A stretch of 32,860 nucleotides of DNA from Streptomyces adustus (GCF_009377175.1 NZ_VJZD01000094.1:1-32860), one strand, 5' to 3'; counted from the stretch's first letter, positions 1 to 8,449 are shown. Notes: generated by a model from the sequence alone, not told the origin. Made by a program: numbers and translations.

Positions 1-75
1 CCGACGGGGCCGGTGCGGGAGGGGCTGCCGCAGGGGCGGTGTGACAAGCGTGACGCCGGGACCCATCTGCGTCGT

Positions 76-106
76 TTGGGTTGTTGTCAGATCCAGGACC
101 TAGTCT
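76..106 (+). promoter_or_regulatory. Predicted promoter for a leaderless transcript of the SMC-type operon
   Basis: A TAGTCT hexamer at 101-106 fits the actinomycete -10 pattern TANNNT. It ends seven bases before the GTG at 114, the spacing expected when transcription begins at the start codon. TTGGGT at 76-81 is a possible, rather distant -35. No convincing ribosome-binding site precedes the GTG, which agrees with a leaderless message. The assignment is inferred from spacing only. Confidence 0.4.
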
Positions 107-113
107 GTGCACC

Positions 114-1640
114 GTGACTTCGCCTGCATCGTCGGACAGCGTTCCGCCCCAGCTCAGCGCGGCGCCCCGACCCGCACCGGGTCCGGCCGCCGACGAGGGG
201 CTGGCGCGGCGGCTGCGCGCGCTCGCCTGCACGGCGCCGATCCACGACCTCGACGCCCGCAAGGCCAACCTCGCGGGCGCGTACTCGGTGTACGGCATGG
301 CGGAGATCGCCCTCGCCGCGATCGACCTCGTCACACTGAACATGGACTTCGACACGGGCGCCGACCACGACCAGATAGTGGCCAGGCTCGTCCCGCGCAT
401 CACCGCCCAGGCCCCGCAGCGCACCGCCGCCGAGCACGAGCGGGTGGCCCGCTGGGTCCTGGAGAACCTGATCAACGTCGGCAGCGTCGACCGCGGCTTC
501 CGGGCCGTGTACGGCACGTTCGCCACCGACGGCAGCTATGTGCGCCGGGACTACGACTTCAAGCTGATCGAGGAGGTCCCCGGCCCCGGCGGCAGCGTCT
601 ACCTGCGTACGACGGACGAGGCGGTCAACGTCCTGGTGGGCGCTCTCGACACCGATGTCACCAGCGCCCAGATCGCCGCCGAGGTCAAGCTGGAGGTGCT
701 CATCAGCCGCGGTCGGCTCGCCGACGCCCAGCTCGCCGCCGAGCAGGCCCGCTACCGCACCGTGCAGTACTCGGAGACCCTGCGCAGGGCGCTGGACGCG
801 ACCCGGCGCAACGTCCGGGCCGTGGACTGGCTCAACTCCGTCCCGGACATGATCGCCGAGGCCCTGGACCACGTGGCCGACCGCTACCGCCACGAGAACG
901 CGATCCTCACGAACATCCGCAAGGCCCGCGACGAGTCCGAGGACCCCGAGCAGAAGCGGCGCGCCGCCGAGCTCGTCGACATAGTGAAGGACTGCATCCG
1001 CCGCCACACGCAGTTGCAGTCGCGACTGCTGGAGGCCGGGCCGCTGTTCCGCGCGGAGCAGGACCGGCAGGCCTTCGCCACCCCGATGACGACGTCCGGG
1101 ATCGACCTGTACGGACACCTCGTCGCCCCGCTGCTGCCGCTGCCGCTCGAACAGGCGGTCCGGGTCACCGACGCGTTCTTCGCCCGCGGGACCGGGCTGC
1201 GCACGCCCGTGTCGGTGCGGGTCGGGGACCTCGTCGACATCCTGCTGACGCCGCCGGTGGAGCGCGAGCACCTCGGCGCGGAGATGCCCGAGCCCGACCT
1301 CATCGCCACGCCGGACGACAGCCGGTTCAGCGAGGAGCAACTGGCGGCGGCGATGGAACTGCTCGACCTGCCGGCGGACGCGCCGCGGCGGCTGTCGGGT
1401 CTGCTCGCCGACGCCCGGCGGCGCGACGCCGAACTGCCCTATCTGGTGGCGCTGCTGGCCGTCCACGCGGCCAGCCCTGCGGTGGGCACGGCCTACCGCC
1501 AGGGCGAGGAGAAGCTGCTGTTCGCCGTGGACGACGGCACCGAGCTGGACGACCCGGAGTTCGGCGGCGCCGACCTGATCGTCGGCACCGCGCTCCTGGA
1601 CGCCGCCGGGATGGCGGCGGACCGGACGGAGGCGGCATGA
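114..1640 (+). CDS. Kleisin-like subunit of an SMC/MukBEF-type complex (MukF/JetA-like)
   Basis: This is a soluble 508-residue protein with no signal peptide or membrane segment. A helix-rich N-terminal part (about 35-170) looks like winged-helix modules. It is followed by a stretch around residues 180-230 (YLRTTDEAVNVLVG, then a conserved-looking ISRG) that resembles the middle of MukF/JetA kleisins. A long helical region and a second helix-turn-helix-like part lie at the C-terminus (about 430-470). The size is close to MukF and JetA. It is the first gene of a three-gene set whose third gene is an SMC-like ATPase, and gene order is the main reason for the kleisin call; sequence similarity alone is weak. 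The GTG at 114 is preferred because a -10 element sits seven bases upstream; an in-frame TTG at 81 would add 11 residues. The stop overlaps a tiny ORF. Confidence 0.6.
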   Translation: MTSPASSDSVPPQLSAAPRPAPGPAADEGLARRLRALACTAPIHDLDARKANLAGAYSVYGMAEIALAAIDLVTLNMDFDTGADHDQIVARLVPRITAQAPQRTAAEHERVARWVLENLINVGSVDRGFRAVYGTFATDGSYVRRDYDFKLIEEVPGPGGSVYLRTTDEAVNVLVGALDTDVTSAQIAAEVKLEVLISRGRLADAQLAAEQARYRTVQYSETLRRALDATRRNVRAVDWLNSVPDMIAEALDHVADRYRHENAILTNIRKARDESEDPEQKRRAAELVDIVKDCIRRHTQLQSRLLEAGPLFRAEQDRQAFATPMTTSGIDLYGHLVAPLLPLPLEQAVRVTDAFFARGTGLRTPVSVRVGDLVDILLTPPVEREHLGAEMPEPDLIATPDDSRFSEEQLAAAMELLDLPADAPRRLSGLLADARRRDAELPYLVALLAVHAASPAVGTAYRQGEEKLLFAVDDGTELDDPEFGGADLIVGTALLDAAGMAADRTEAA

Positions 1641-1696
1641 GCCGGCCCGGGAACCGAACGAACGACCGTCGACGCAACAAGGAGTCCCGACCGTGA
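1637..1696 (+). CDS. Possible 19-codon coupling mini-ORF
   Basis: An ATG at 1637 overlaps the stop of the kleisin-like gene as ATGA. The reading frame runs 19 codons and stops at 1694-1696, overlapping the GTG of the next gene as GTGA. The peptide is very basic, with six Arg and one Lys. The mini-ORF fills the 52-base gap exactly and could let ribosomes travel from gene one to gene two. The next gene has its own GGAG ribosome-binding site, so the mini-ORF may be chance. Confidence 0.25.
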   Translation: MSRPGNRTNDRRRNKESRP

Positions 1697-2571
1697 GCGA
1701 GCACGTCGAGTGGAGTGAGCCGGACGCCGGTCCCGTTCCGGCGACCGCCGCCGTCACCCCCGCCGACGCCGCCGACGCGGCGCGCCTCGTCGCCTTCGGG
1801 CTCCAGCCCAAGGTGCAGCCCGCGCGCGACCAGGAGTACGCCGACCTGCTGCGGCGCTATCGGGAGGACCCGCCGTTCGCCCGGCTCGCCGACGCCGTGG
1901 CGGCCGGGCTCGGGCTCGTGGTGCTGGAGGTCTCGCCGCGGGCCGGGATGGCCGTGACCGCGGCCGAGGACTCCGTGTTCGCCGTCCGTATGGGCGACTA
2001 CGCGCGCCGTACGTCCGCGGATTCCGGGGACCGTTTTCTGCACGGCCTGGCCCACCTCGCCGTCGCCGCGCTGGCGTTCCCGAGGCCGGAGGACCTCGCC
2101 GACGACGGGTACATCGGCCGGGTGAGCGTGAACGGCGTCGACGCGTTCGTCCGCCAGGCCTGCCGTCGGCTGGAGGAGCGCGCGGACGAACAGGGCCACA
2201 ACAGCGACCCGGCGACCGACGCCCCCGGTCTGGAGGCCGCCTGGCGGATCTGGGCCAGACGCAGCGCGACCGGCGCCACCAAGGACGCGCGACGCCTCGC
2301 CGGCTCCACGACCGGCATCGTCGGCAAGGCGGTCGCCTTCCTCACCGACTCCGGCTTCCTCCAGCGCACCGGCGACGACGGCGGCGGCACCTACCGCACC
2401 ACGGCCCGCTACCAGCTCCAGGTGCGGGACATGGCGGGTGGCGCGGCCCTGGCCGAGCTCATCGAACTGGGCGTCGTCCCGGTCACCGACGGCTCGCCGA
2501 CCCTGCTGCCCGCCGAGGACACGGACGACCTGGAACTGGTCGCCGACGCGGGCCTCCCGTTCCACTCCTGA
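1693..2571 (+). CDS. KITE-like winged-helix subunit of an SMC/MukBEF-type complex (MukE/JetB-like)
   Basis: A 292-residue soluble protein. GTG at 1693 has GGAG at 1681-1684, eight bases upstream. Residues 50-85 (YADLLRRYREDPPFARLADAV) begin a winged-helix-like unit, followed by the short strands LGLVVLEVSP and SVFAVRMGDY. A second unit spans about 180-240, including a segment around GKAVAFLTDSGFLQR typical of a recognition wing in MukE-type proteins. KITE proteins bind the kleisin and regulate the SMC heads. The call rests on position between kleisin-like and SMC-like genes, on size, and on the tandem winged-helix look. A generic DNA-binding protein cannot be excluded. Confidence 0.55.
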   Translation: MSEHVEWSEPDAGPVPATAAVTPADAADAARLVAFGLQPKVQPARDQEYADLLRRYREDPPFARLADAVAAGLGLVVLEVSPRAGMAVTAAEDSVFAVRMGDYARRTSADSGDRFLHGLAHLAVAALAFPRPEDLADDGYIGRVSVNGVDAFVRQACRRLEERADEQGHNSDPATDAPGLEAAWRIWARRSATGATKDARRLAGSTTGIVGKAVAFLTDSGFLQRTGDDGGGTYRTTARYQLQVRDMAGGAALAELIELGVVPVTDGSPTLLPAEDTDDLELVADAGLPFHS

Positions 2572-2717
2572 AGCGCCCACAGCGCCCACAGCGCGCCGGA
2601 AGTCCCCAAGGGCCCGAGTTCCCGAAGGGCCCGAACCGCGCCGGAAGCCGCTGGACCGCGGGAGGCCTCCGCCCCCGCCCTGCCGACCGATCTGCCGAAG
2701 ACTTACGAGAGTCCGCC
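2572..2717 (+). repeat. Repeat-rich spacer before the SMC gene
   Basis: This 146-base gap holds several short direct repeats. AGCGCCCAC occurs at 2572-2580 and 2581-2589, AAGGGCCCGA at 2608-2617 and 2625-2634, and GCGCCGGAAG at 2593-2602 and 2638-2647. A perfect palindrome, GGAGGCCTCC, lies at 2661-2670. It contains no credible gene. Its presence inside an otherwise tight operon suggests an mRNA structure or an internal regulatory site. Confidence 0.5.
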
Positions 2718-5700
2718 ATGTACGAGCTGTCCCGGGTCCGTCTCTACTCCATCGGACCCGCCGGTGCGCGTTACGCCGACACCGTGCTTGACCTGCGAGG
2801 TGTGGGCGACGTCGTGCCCGACCCCGCGCCCACCCAGGCGGAGTTCTTCGAGGAGGAGCCCGTCGGCCCGCCGCGCCGGCCCGCACCCGCGGGCGTGCTC
2901 TTCCTGGAGAACGGCGGCGGCAAGTCGGTCCTGCTCAAGCTGATCTTCTCCGTGATGCTGCCTGGCCACCGCAACACGCTCGGCGGCGCCAGCTCCGGCG
3001 TGCTGCGCAAGTTCCTGCTCGCCGACGACTGCGGGCACGTGGCACTGGAATGGCAGCACGTGCTGACTGGCGAGTGCGTCGTCGTCGGCAAGGTCAGCGA
3101 ATGGCGCGGCCGCCAGGTCTCCAACGACCCGCGGAAGTTCGCCGAGGCCTGGTACTCCTTCCGGCCCGGCCCCGGGCTGAGCCTGGACAACCTGCCGGTC
3201 GCCGAGGCCACCGCCGTGCGGCCGCCCGTCGAGGGCCAGTCCGGCGCGCAGGGCCGGCGGCGCACCATGAAGGGCTTCCGGGACGCCATCACGGACGCCG
3301 GCAAGGCCTACCCGCACCTGGAGGTGCACTGGGAGGAGATCCACGACCGCTGGATCGAGCACCTCGGCGACCTCGGCCTCGACCCCGAACTCTTCCGCTA
3401 CCAGCGCGAGATGAACGCCGACGAGGGCGAGGCCGCCGGCCTGTTCGCGGTCAAGAAGGACTCCGACTTCACCGACCTGCTGCTGCGGGCCGTCACCGAC
3501 ACCCGTGACACCGACGGACTCGCCGACCTCGTCAGCGGCTTCGGCAACAAGCTGGGGCGACGCGCCGAGCTGATCGCCGAACGCGACTTCACCGCCGGGT
3601 CGGTGGACCTGCTCGGCCGGATCGTGGAGGCCACCGAGGCACGCGCACGCGCGCGTGACATCCACACGGCGGCCGAGCGCCGTACCCGCACGCTGGCGCG
3701 CCGGCTGTCCACCCGCGCCGTGGGCGAACGCACGCGGGCCACCGACCTCGCCCAGCGGGTCACGGCCGCCGCCTACGCCGTCACCCACGCCGAGGGAGCG
3801 CGGGAGCGCAGCGCCCTCGTCGCCGCCGAACTCGCCTACCGGCACGCCTCGCTGGCCCTGGCCGCGGCCGAGAAGTCGGCCGCCGCGCAGAAGCGCGAGC
3901 TCGCCGAGGCGCGCACCCTGCACGCCGCCTGGCAGGCCGCCGAGGCCGTACTGCGCCACCGGGCCGCCACCGACCGGGTCACCCGGGTGTCCGCCGCGAT
4001 CCAGGAGGCCGAGCGCGACGCCGCCCCCGCGCTCGCCGCCCGGACCAAGGCCGCCGTCGACCTCGTACGGGCCCTGCACACGGCCGCGGAGAACGCCGAG
4101 ACCCTCGCCAACGAGCAGGAGGAGCGGTCCGCGGCGCTCCAGGAGGCGGGCGACTCCGCCCACCGGGACTCCACGTCCGCCGCGACCGAGTCCCAGCGCG
4201 CCCGCAGCGAGATCGGACACCTGCGCCAGCGCCTGGCCGAGGTGGAGCAGGAGACGGCCGAGGCGGTGCGCGCGGGCTGGCTCGACGACAGCGCGCCCGA
4301 CGCCGACCCCGCGCGCGCGGCCCTCGCCGCGAGCGACGCCGAGCAGACGGCCGTCGCGGCCTGGGACACCGCACGCGAGGCGTCCCGCCGGGCGAGCGAA
4401 CACGCCCGCGAGGCGGCCTCCGCGGAGTCCCGCGCCGAACTGACCGCGGCCCGCGCCGCCGACGCCGCGACGGCCGCCGAGCGCTCGCGCGAGGCCGAAC
4501 TGCGCCTGGCCGAGGCACTCGCCACCGAGGAACGGCTGGCCGAACTGCTGGGGCTGACCCACGGTGACGCGCGGACGGGCGGCCCGCGGCCCCAACAGGA
4601 CACCGGCCCGGACGTCCGGGAGGGCGCCTTCGCGCCCACGGACCTGGACCGTTTCGCCGACGAACTGCGCGAGCTGCTCGCCGACGCCGTCTCCGCCGCG
4701 GAACGGCAGCTCTTCGAGCTGCGCACCGTGGCCGCCGACGACGCGCGCATCCTCGGCGCGCTCGGCGACGGGGGACTGCTGCCGCCCGGCCCGGACGTGC
4801 TGGCCACCGTGGAGTTCCTCGGCGAACACGGCATTCCCGCGCTGCCCGGCTGGCGTTACCTCGCCCAGGCCGTCGACCCCGCCGACCACGCGCGGGTGCT
4901 GGCCGCCCGCCCCGAGCTGGTCGACGGTGTGATCATCACCGATCCGGACTCGCACGCGCGGGCCCGCGAAGCCCTCGGCAACGCGGCGCTGCTGCCTCGG
5001 TCGACCGTGGCGGTCGGTACCGCGGCCGCCCTTCTCGCGCCCACCCCGGCCGCCGAGTCGGAGGACAGCGGCGTCTTCCTCGTACCGCCGAACCCGGCCA
5101 TGCACGACGAGCACGCCGCCGACGAGGAGCGGCAGGCCCTGCGGGCGCGGGCCGCGGAACGCGACGAGGAGATCCGCGGCCTCGCTGCCCGCCTCGGCAA
5201 GGACCGGGAACTGGCCGCCCGGCTCGCCTCGTGGCGTACGGGCTGCCCGGCCGGCCGGCTCGCGCAGCTGGACCAGCTCGCCCAGGAGGCACGCGCGTTC
5301 GCCGAGGAGACCGAGGCCGACCTGGTCGAGGCGCGGACCGTGCGGGCCGAGGCCGAGGAGACCGCCGCCGAGGCCGCACGGGTGCGCGACGAACGGCAGG
5401 AGACCGCGCAGAAGGCCCGGCGGGCCGCGGACGCCCTCGCCGGGCTCGCCTTCCGGCTGCGCGAGCGCGCCGCCTGGCAGGTGAAACTGCGTGAACTGGC
5501 CGACGACGCGGTCGAGTCGGAAGCCCGCGCCCAGACCTGCCTGGAGCGGGCCCGGGCCGCCGACGAGGACCGCCGCGCCGCTCAGCGCGCCGCCGACGAC
5601 AGCCGTCGTACGGCCCGTGCGCTGCGCGCCGAGCGTGCCGAGATCGCCGGCGCCCCCGACGACGTACCGCAGGACGACCCGAACGCCTCCCAGGCGTCCC

Positions 5701-7334
5701 TGCCCGCCCTGCGCGAGTCCTACCGAGCCGCCTCCCAGGTCTACGAGAAGGTCGGCGTCGGCGCCGACCTGCGCGCCGAGCAGGCCCGCGCGGAGAGCGA
5801 CGAGAGCACGGCACGGACCGAACTGGACCGGCTGAGCAACAAGGTCCGCACCCGCGCCGAACAGCTGCTCCAGTCGCCGGACGGCTCCGACGGACCGTCC
5901 CGGCAGGCCGCCGCCGCACGGGCCGAGGAGCTGGTGCAGCTCCTGGAGACCCGGATGTCCCACGCGAGCGAGCAGCTCGGGCGGCTGCGCGGCGAGGCCG
6001 AGCGGCACGCCCCGGAGGACGGCGAGGCACACACCGAGCTGTCCGAGGAGCTCCAGCCGCGCGACGCCGACCACGCGCAGGCGCTGCGGCGCACCGCCGC
6101 CGCCGAACTGGCGGACCGCACCGAGGCGTTGGCCCAGGCCCGCGAGGCGCACGCCGAGCTGCTGGAGGCGCACCGGGCCGCCGAGGACGCCGTCGGCGGT
6201 TTCGAGGAGACCGCCGCGATGCTCCGCGACCTGCTGCGCGAACACGCCTCCGAGGAGGAGCAGGAGGAGGTGGAGCCCTACCCCGGCAGTCTGGAGGAGG
6301 CCCGGCAGTCGGCCGCCGAGTCCCGCCGCTCGCTGCGCGGCTGCGCCGCCGACCTGTCCACCGCGGAGGCGTCCGTACGCGAAGCCGGCGACATCCTGGT
6401 CCGGCACGCCAACTCCACCCGCTACGAGCAGGTCCGCACCCCGGCCCGTCAGCAGATCCGCGAGCTGCCCGCCGCGGCGCTGCCCGAGCACGCCCAGAAG
6501 TGGGCCGACGCCTTCGCGCCCCGGCTGCGCGTCCTCACCGACGAACTGGCGCAGCTGGAGCGGAACAGGGACTCGATCGTGGACCGGCTGAGGGGACTGG
6601 TGGAGTCGTCCCTCGCCACCCTGCGCTCGGCCCAGCGTCTGTCCCGGCTGCCCGAGGGGCTCGGCGAGTGGTCCGGACAGGAGTTCCTGCGGATCCGCTT
6701 CGAGGAACCCGACCAGGCCACGCTGACCGAACGCCTCGGTGAGGTGGTCGACGAGGCGACCCGGGCCGCGGTGAAGAAGAACTCCGACCTGCGGCGAGAC
6801 GGCATGTCCCTGCTGCTGCGCGGGGTCGGCGCCGCCCTCCAGCCCAGGGGCATCGCGGTCGAGATCCTCAAGCCCGACGCCGTGCTGCGTGCCGAGCGTG
6901 TCCCCGTCGGTCAGATGGGCGACGTGTTCTCCGGCGGCCAGCTGCTCACCGCGGCCATCGCCCTGTACTGCACGATGGCCGCCCTGCGCTCCAACGACCG
7001 GGGCCGGGACAAGCACCGGCACGCCGGCACCCTGTTCCTCGACAATCCCATCGGCCGCGCCAACGCCACCTATCTGCTGGAACTCCAGCGGGCGGTGTCC
7101 GACGCGCTCGGCGTCCAGCTCCTCTACACCACCGGCCTGTTCGACACCACGGCGCTGGCGGAGTTCCCGCTGGTCATCCGGCTGCGCAACGACGCCGACC
7201 TGCGCGCCGGTCTGAAGTACATCAGCGTGGAGGAGCACCTGCGGCCGGGTCTGCCCCAGCAGGACCCCGACGGCGAAGGCGAGTCGGTGCGCAGCGAGAT
7301 CACGGCGACCCGGATGTTCAAGCGGCCCGCGTAG
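2718..7334 (+). CDS. SMC-like/MukB-like ATPase, core of a condensin-type complex
   Basis: A 1538-residue protein with SMC architecture. The N-terminal head carries a P-loop, LENGGGKSVLLK, at about residues 63-74. Two long Ala/Arg/Glu-rich coiled coils (about 280-630 and 800-1330) flank a globular hinge-like domain at about 640-795, which includes ILGALGDGGLLPP. The C-terminal head has an ABC signature, FSGGQ (1404-1408), and a Walker B region, LFLDNPIG, with Asp1442 and Asn1443. Most SMC and ABC ATPases have Glu after the Walker B Asp, so Asn is notable. I recall DNPIG/DNPFG in relatives, which would make it a family trait. Size and position after kleisin- and KITE-like genes match MukB, MksB or JetC. 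The role is probably DNA loop extrusion, in chromosome organisation or plasmid defence. ATG 2718 has only a weak ribosome-binding site (ACGAGAG). Confidence 0.85.
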   Translation: MYELSRVRLYSIGPAGARYADTVLDLRGVGDVVPDPAPTQAEFFEEEPVGPPRRPAPAGVLFLENGGGKSVLLKLIFSVMLPGHRNTLGGASSGVLRKFLLADDCGHVALEWQHVLTGECVVVGKVSEWRGRQVSNDPRKFAEAWYSFRPGPGLSLDNLPVAEATAVRPPVEGQSGAQGRRRTMKGFRDAITDAGKAYPHLEVHWEEIHDRWIEHLGDLGLDPELFRYQREMNADEGEAAGLFAVKKDSDFTDLLLRAVTDTRDTDGLADLVSGFGNKLGRRAELIAERDFTAGSVDLLGRIVEATEARARARDIHTAAERRTRTLARRLSTRAVGERTRATDLAQRVTAAAYAVTHAEGARERSALVAAELAYRHASLALAAAEKSAAAQKRELAEARTLHAAWQAAEAVLRHRAATDRVTRVSAAIQEAERDAAPALAARTKAAVDLVRALHTAAENAETLANEQEERSAALQEAGDSAHRDSTSAATESQRARSEIGHLRQRLAEVEQETAEAVRAGWLDDSAPDADPARAALAASDAEQTAVAAWDTAREASRRASEHAREAASAESRAELTAARAADAATAAERSREAELRLAEALATEERLAELLGLTHGDARTGGPRPQQDTGPDVREGAFAPTDLDRFADELRELLADAVSAAERQLFELRTVAADDARILGALGDGGLLPPGPDVLATVEFLGEHGIPALPGWRYLAQAVDPADHARVLAARPELVDGVIITDPDSHARAREALGNAALLPRSTVAVGTAAALLAPTPAAESEDSGVFLVPPNPAMHDEHAADEERQALRARAAERDEEIRGLAARLGKDRELAARLASWRTGCPAGRLAQLDQLAQEARAFAEETEADLVEARTVRAEAEETAAEAARVRDERQETAQKARRAADALAGLAFRLRERAAWQVKLRELADDAVESEARAQTCLERARAADEDRRAAQRAADDSRRTARALRAERAEIAGAPDDVPQDDPNASQASLPALRESYRAASQVYEKVGVGADLRAEQARAESDESTARTELDRLSNKVRTRAEQLLQSPDGSDGPSRQAAAARAEELVQLLETRMSHASEQLGRLRGEAERHAPEDGEAHTELSEELQPRDADHAQALRRTAAAELADRTEALAQAREAHAELLEAHRAAEDAVGGFEETAAMLRDLLREHASEEEQEEVEPYPGSLEEARQSAAESRRSLRGCAADLSTAEASVREAGDILVRHANSTRYEQVRTPARQQIRELPAAALPEHAQKWADAFAPRLRVLTDELAQLERNRDSIVDRLRGLVESSLATLRSAQRLSRLPEGLGEWSGQEFLRIRFEEPDQATLTERLGEVVDEATRAAVKKNSDLRRDGMSLLLRGVGAALQPRGIAVEILKPDAVLRAERVPVGQMGDVFSGGQLLTAAIALYCTMAALRSNDRGRDKHRHAGTLFLDNPIGRANATYLLELQRAVSDALGVQLLYTTGLFDTTALAEFPLVIRLRNDADLRAGLKYISVEEHLRPGLPQQDPDGEGESVRSEITATRMFKRPA

Positions 7335-7416
7335 CCGTGGCCCGGACGGGCCGTGGCACAGCCGCGGCCCGCGCCCTGGATCGCGCTGTGGTCATCGCTG
7401 TGGTTCGCGCTGTGGT

Positions 7417-7448
7417 TCACGGGGAGAGCCGAGCGGCTCTCCCCGTGA
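7417..7448. terminator. Strong bidirectional hairpin terminator
   Basis: TCACGGGGAGAGCC (7417-7430) pairs perfectly with GGCTCTCCCCGTGA (7435-7448) around a GAGC loop, giving a 14-bp stem. It lies between the convergent ends of the SMC-like gene and the membrane-protein gene, so it can serve both strands. There is no T-run, as is common in Streptomyces. Confidence 0.8.
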
Positions 7449-7470
7449 GCGGAGCCGACGCGGAACCCGG

Positions 7471-8028
7471 TCAGGAGTGCGACAGCTGTCCGGTGCTGTC
7501 GGCCCTGCCCATGCGCTTCTTCGTCCGCTCGGCGGCCCGTGCCTGCCGCCGGGCCCTGCGCCGCTCCCGGCGCAGCGACCGGGCGGTGCTGCTGGGGACC
7601 GACACCACGCCGTTGCGCTGGTTCCAGACCTGGCGCGTGACCCAGACGTCGAGTGCGCCCCAGGTGGCGACCACGGTGCCGGCCACGCTCCCGATCACCA
7701 TCGGGAACGCCAGCCACGAGTCCGCCAGGGTGCACAGCACAGCCGTCATCGCCAGGATCAGCGTCACCGAGATGATCAGCACCGCGCGCACGGCCGCGGT
7801 GCGCACCGGGTCCGGCATCCGACGCCTGCGGGCGGGTTCCTCCACCCACAACGGCCGGGTTCGCGGCCGGTCCTGGACCGTCTCCCGCACCGCGTCCCGG
7901 GCCGCATCCGGCGTCGGCCCGTGTCCGTCCGCCGGAATGTCGTGATCCGGTGCCTCGCGCCGTCGAGGCACCGTCCTGTGCGCCACCGCGCCGTACTCCG
8001 GCGCGTCATGCCGCTCCGCCGTGCCCAT
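7471..8028 (-). CDS. Small membrane protein of unknown function
   Basis: I do not recognise a named family. The product is about 185 residues. It has a polar, charged N-terminal half (residues 1-75) and two adjacent hydrophobic helices (AAVRAVLIISVTLILAMTAV, and FPMVIGSVAGTVVATWGALDV after a short LADSW turn). A strongly basic C-terminal tail rich in Arg follows (SLRRERRRARRQARAAERTKKR). Both ends are therefore probably cytoplasmic, and the tail could contact nucleic acid or acidic lipid. ATG at 8028 follows GGGGAG about ten bases upstream; an in-frame GTG at 8046 is an alternative. The gene stands alone, convergent with the SMC-like operon and divergent from cvnA. Confidence 0.7.
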   Translation of the reverse strand: MGTAERHDAPEYGAVAHRTVPRRREAPDHDIPADGHGPTPDAARDAVRETVQDRPRTRPLWVEEPARRRRMPDPVRTAAVRAVLIISVTLILAMTAVLCTLADSWLAFPMVIGSVAGTVVATWGALDVWVTRQVWNQRNGVVSVPSSTARSLRRERRRARRQARAAERTKKRMGRADSTGQLSHS

Positions 8029-8355
8029 CACCGTGTCACTCCCCACCGCCAGCAGACCCCTCGCCCGGTCCGAAGACCCCGACTCCCCAGTGGCTGCCCG
8101 GCTTGCGCTGTTTTACGCCGCGCGGATGCGAGATGCGGCTCCTGTGGCCGATTCCGCCCCCGACTCCCGTAGAAAAAGACGAACGAAGCCTCCCGAAGAT
8201 TCCCAATGAACGAAAAATTCTGGCCAACTACCCGTACGGGAACGCGGCATGGGCTTCCTCGGCCGCTGCCGGTTTCGGGGCGGCAATCTCCCGCAATGGC
8301 AGGACAACTCGCCATGTCTCGGCGCTGGTTCGGAATTTCTGCTTCCGGATGGCTC

Positions 8356-8385
8356 TTCGAGTTACTCGTGCGTCAGTAGTAGGCT
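8356..8385 (+). promoter_or_regulatory. Predicted cvnA promoter
   Basis: TTCGAG at 8356-8361 and TAGGCT at 8380-8385 are separated by 18 bases, a vegetative sigma-type arrangement in Streptomyces. Transcription would start near 8391, about 60 bases before the cvnA ATG. This is a pattern match only. Confidence 0.35.
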
Positions 8386-8405
8386 CGCGCCGTTTGTTGA
8401 CGCAC
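8368..8405. promoter_or_regulatory. Inverted repeat over the predicted cvnA promoter and start site
   Basis: GTGCGTCA at 8368-8375 and its exact reverse complement TGACGCAC at 8398-8405 lie 22 bases apart. They flank the predicted -10 and transcription start. Such spacing could bind a dimeric repressor or form a leader hairpin. The regulator is unknown. Confidence 0.35.
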
Positions 8406-8449
8406 ATGTGTACCCCCCTTCCCTGTGGGGGGTCGAGCTGGGGGAGGCC

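Larger units (their letters stand above)
8029..8449. other. Divergent intergenic region between the membrane protein and cvnA
   Basis: No credible gene is seen in these 421 bases. They hold a perfect ten-base palindrome, CCCGTACGGG, at 8231-8240. The predicted cvnA promoter and an inverted repeat near 8368-8405 are listed separately. The region is less GC-rich in places (for example 8170-8220) than its neighbours, as expected for regulatory DNA. Confidence 0.5.

Noticed and set aside
1..44. Possible C-terminal tail of an upstream gene (frame ending TGA at 42-44)
   Set aside because: Only 13 Gly/Ala-rich codons are visible; it cannot be told from non-coding DNA.
2703..7238. Open frame of 1511 codons on the minus strand opposite the SMC-like gene
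   Set aside because: It mirrors the codon bias of the plus-strand gene. Its product is low-complexity Gly/Leu/Val-rich with no motif.
7378..7418. Three near-copies of CGCTGTGGTT before the terminator
   Set aside because: Short and only partly matching; no likely role beyond slippage.
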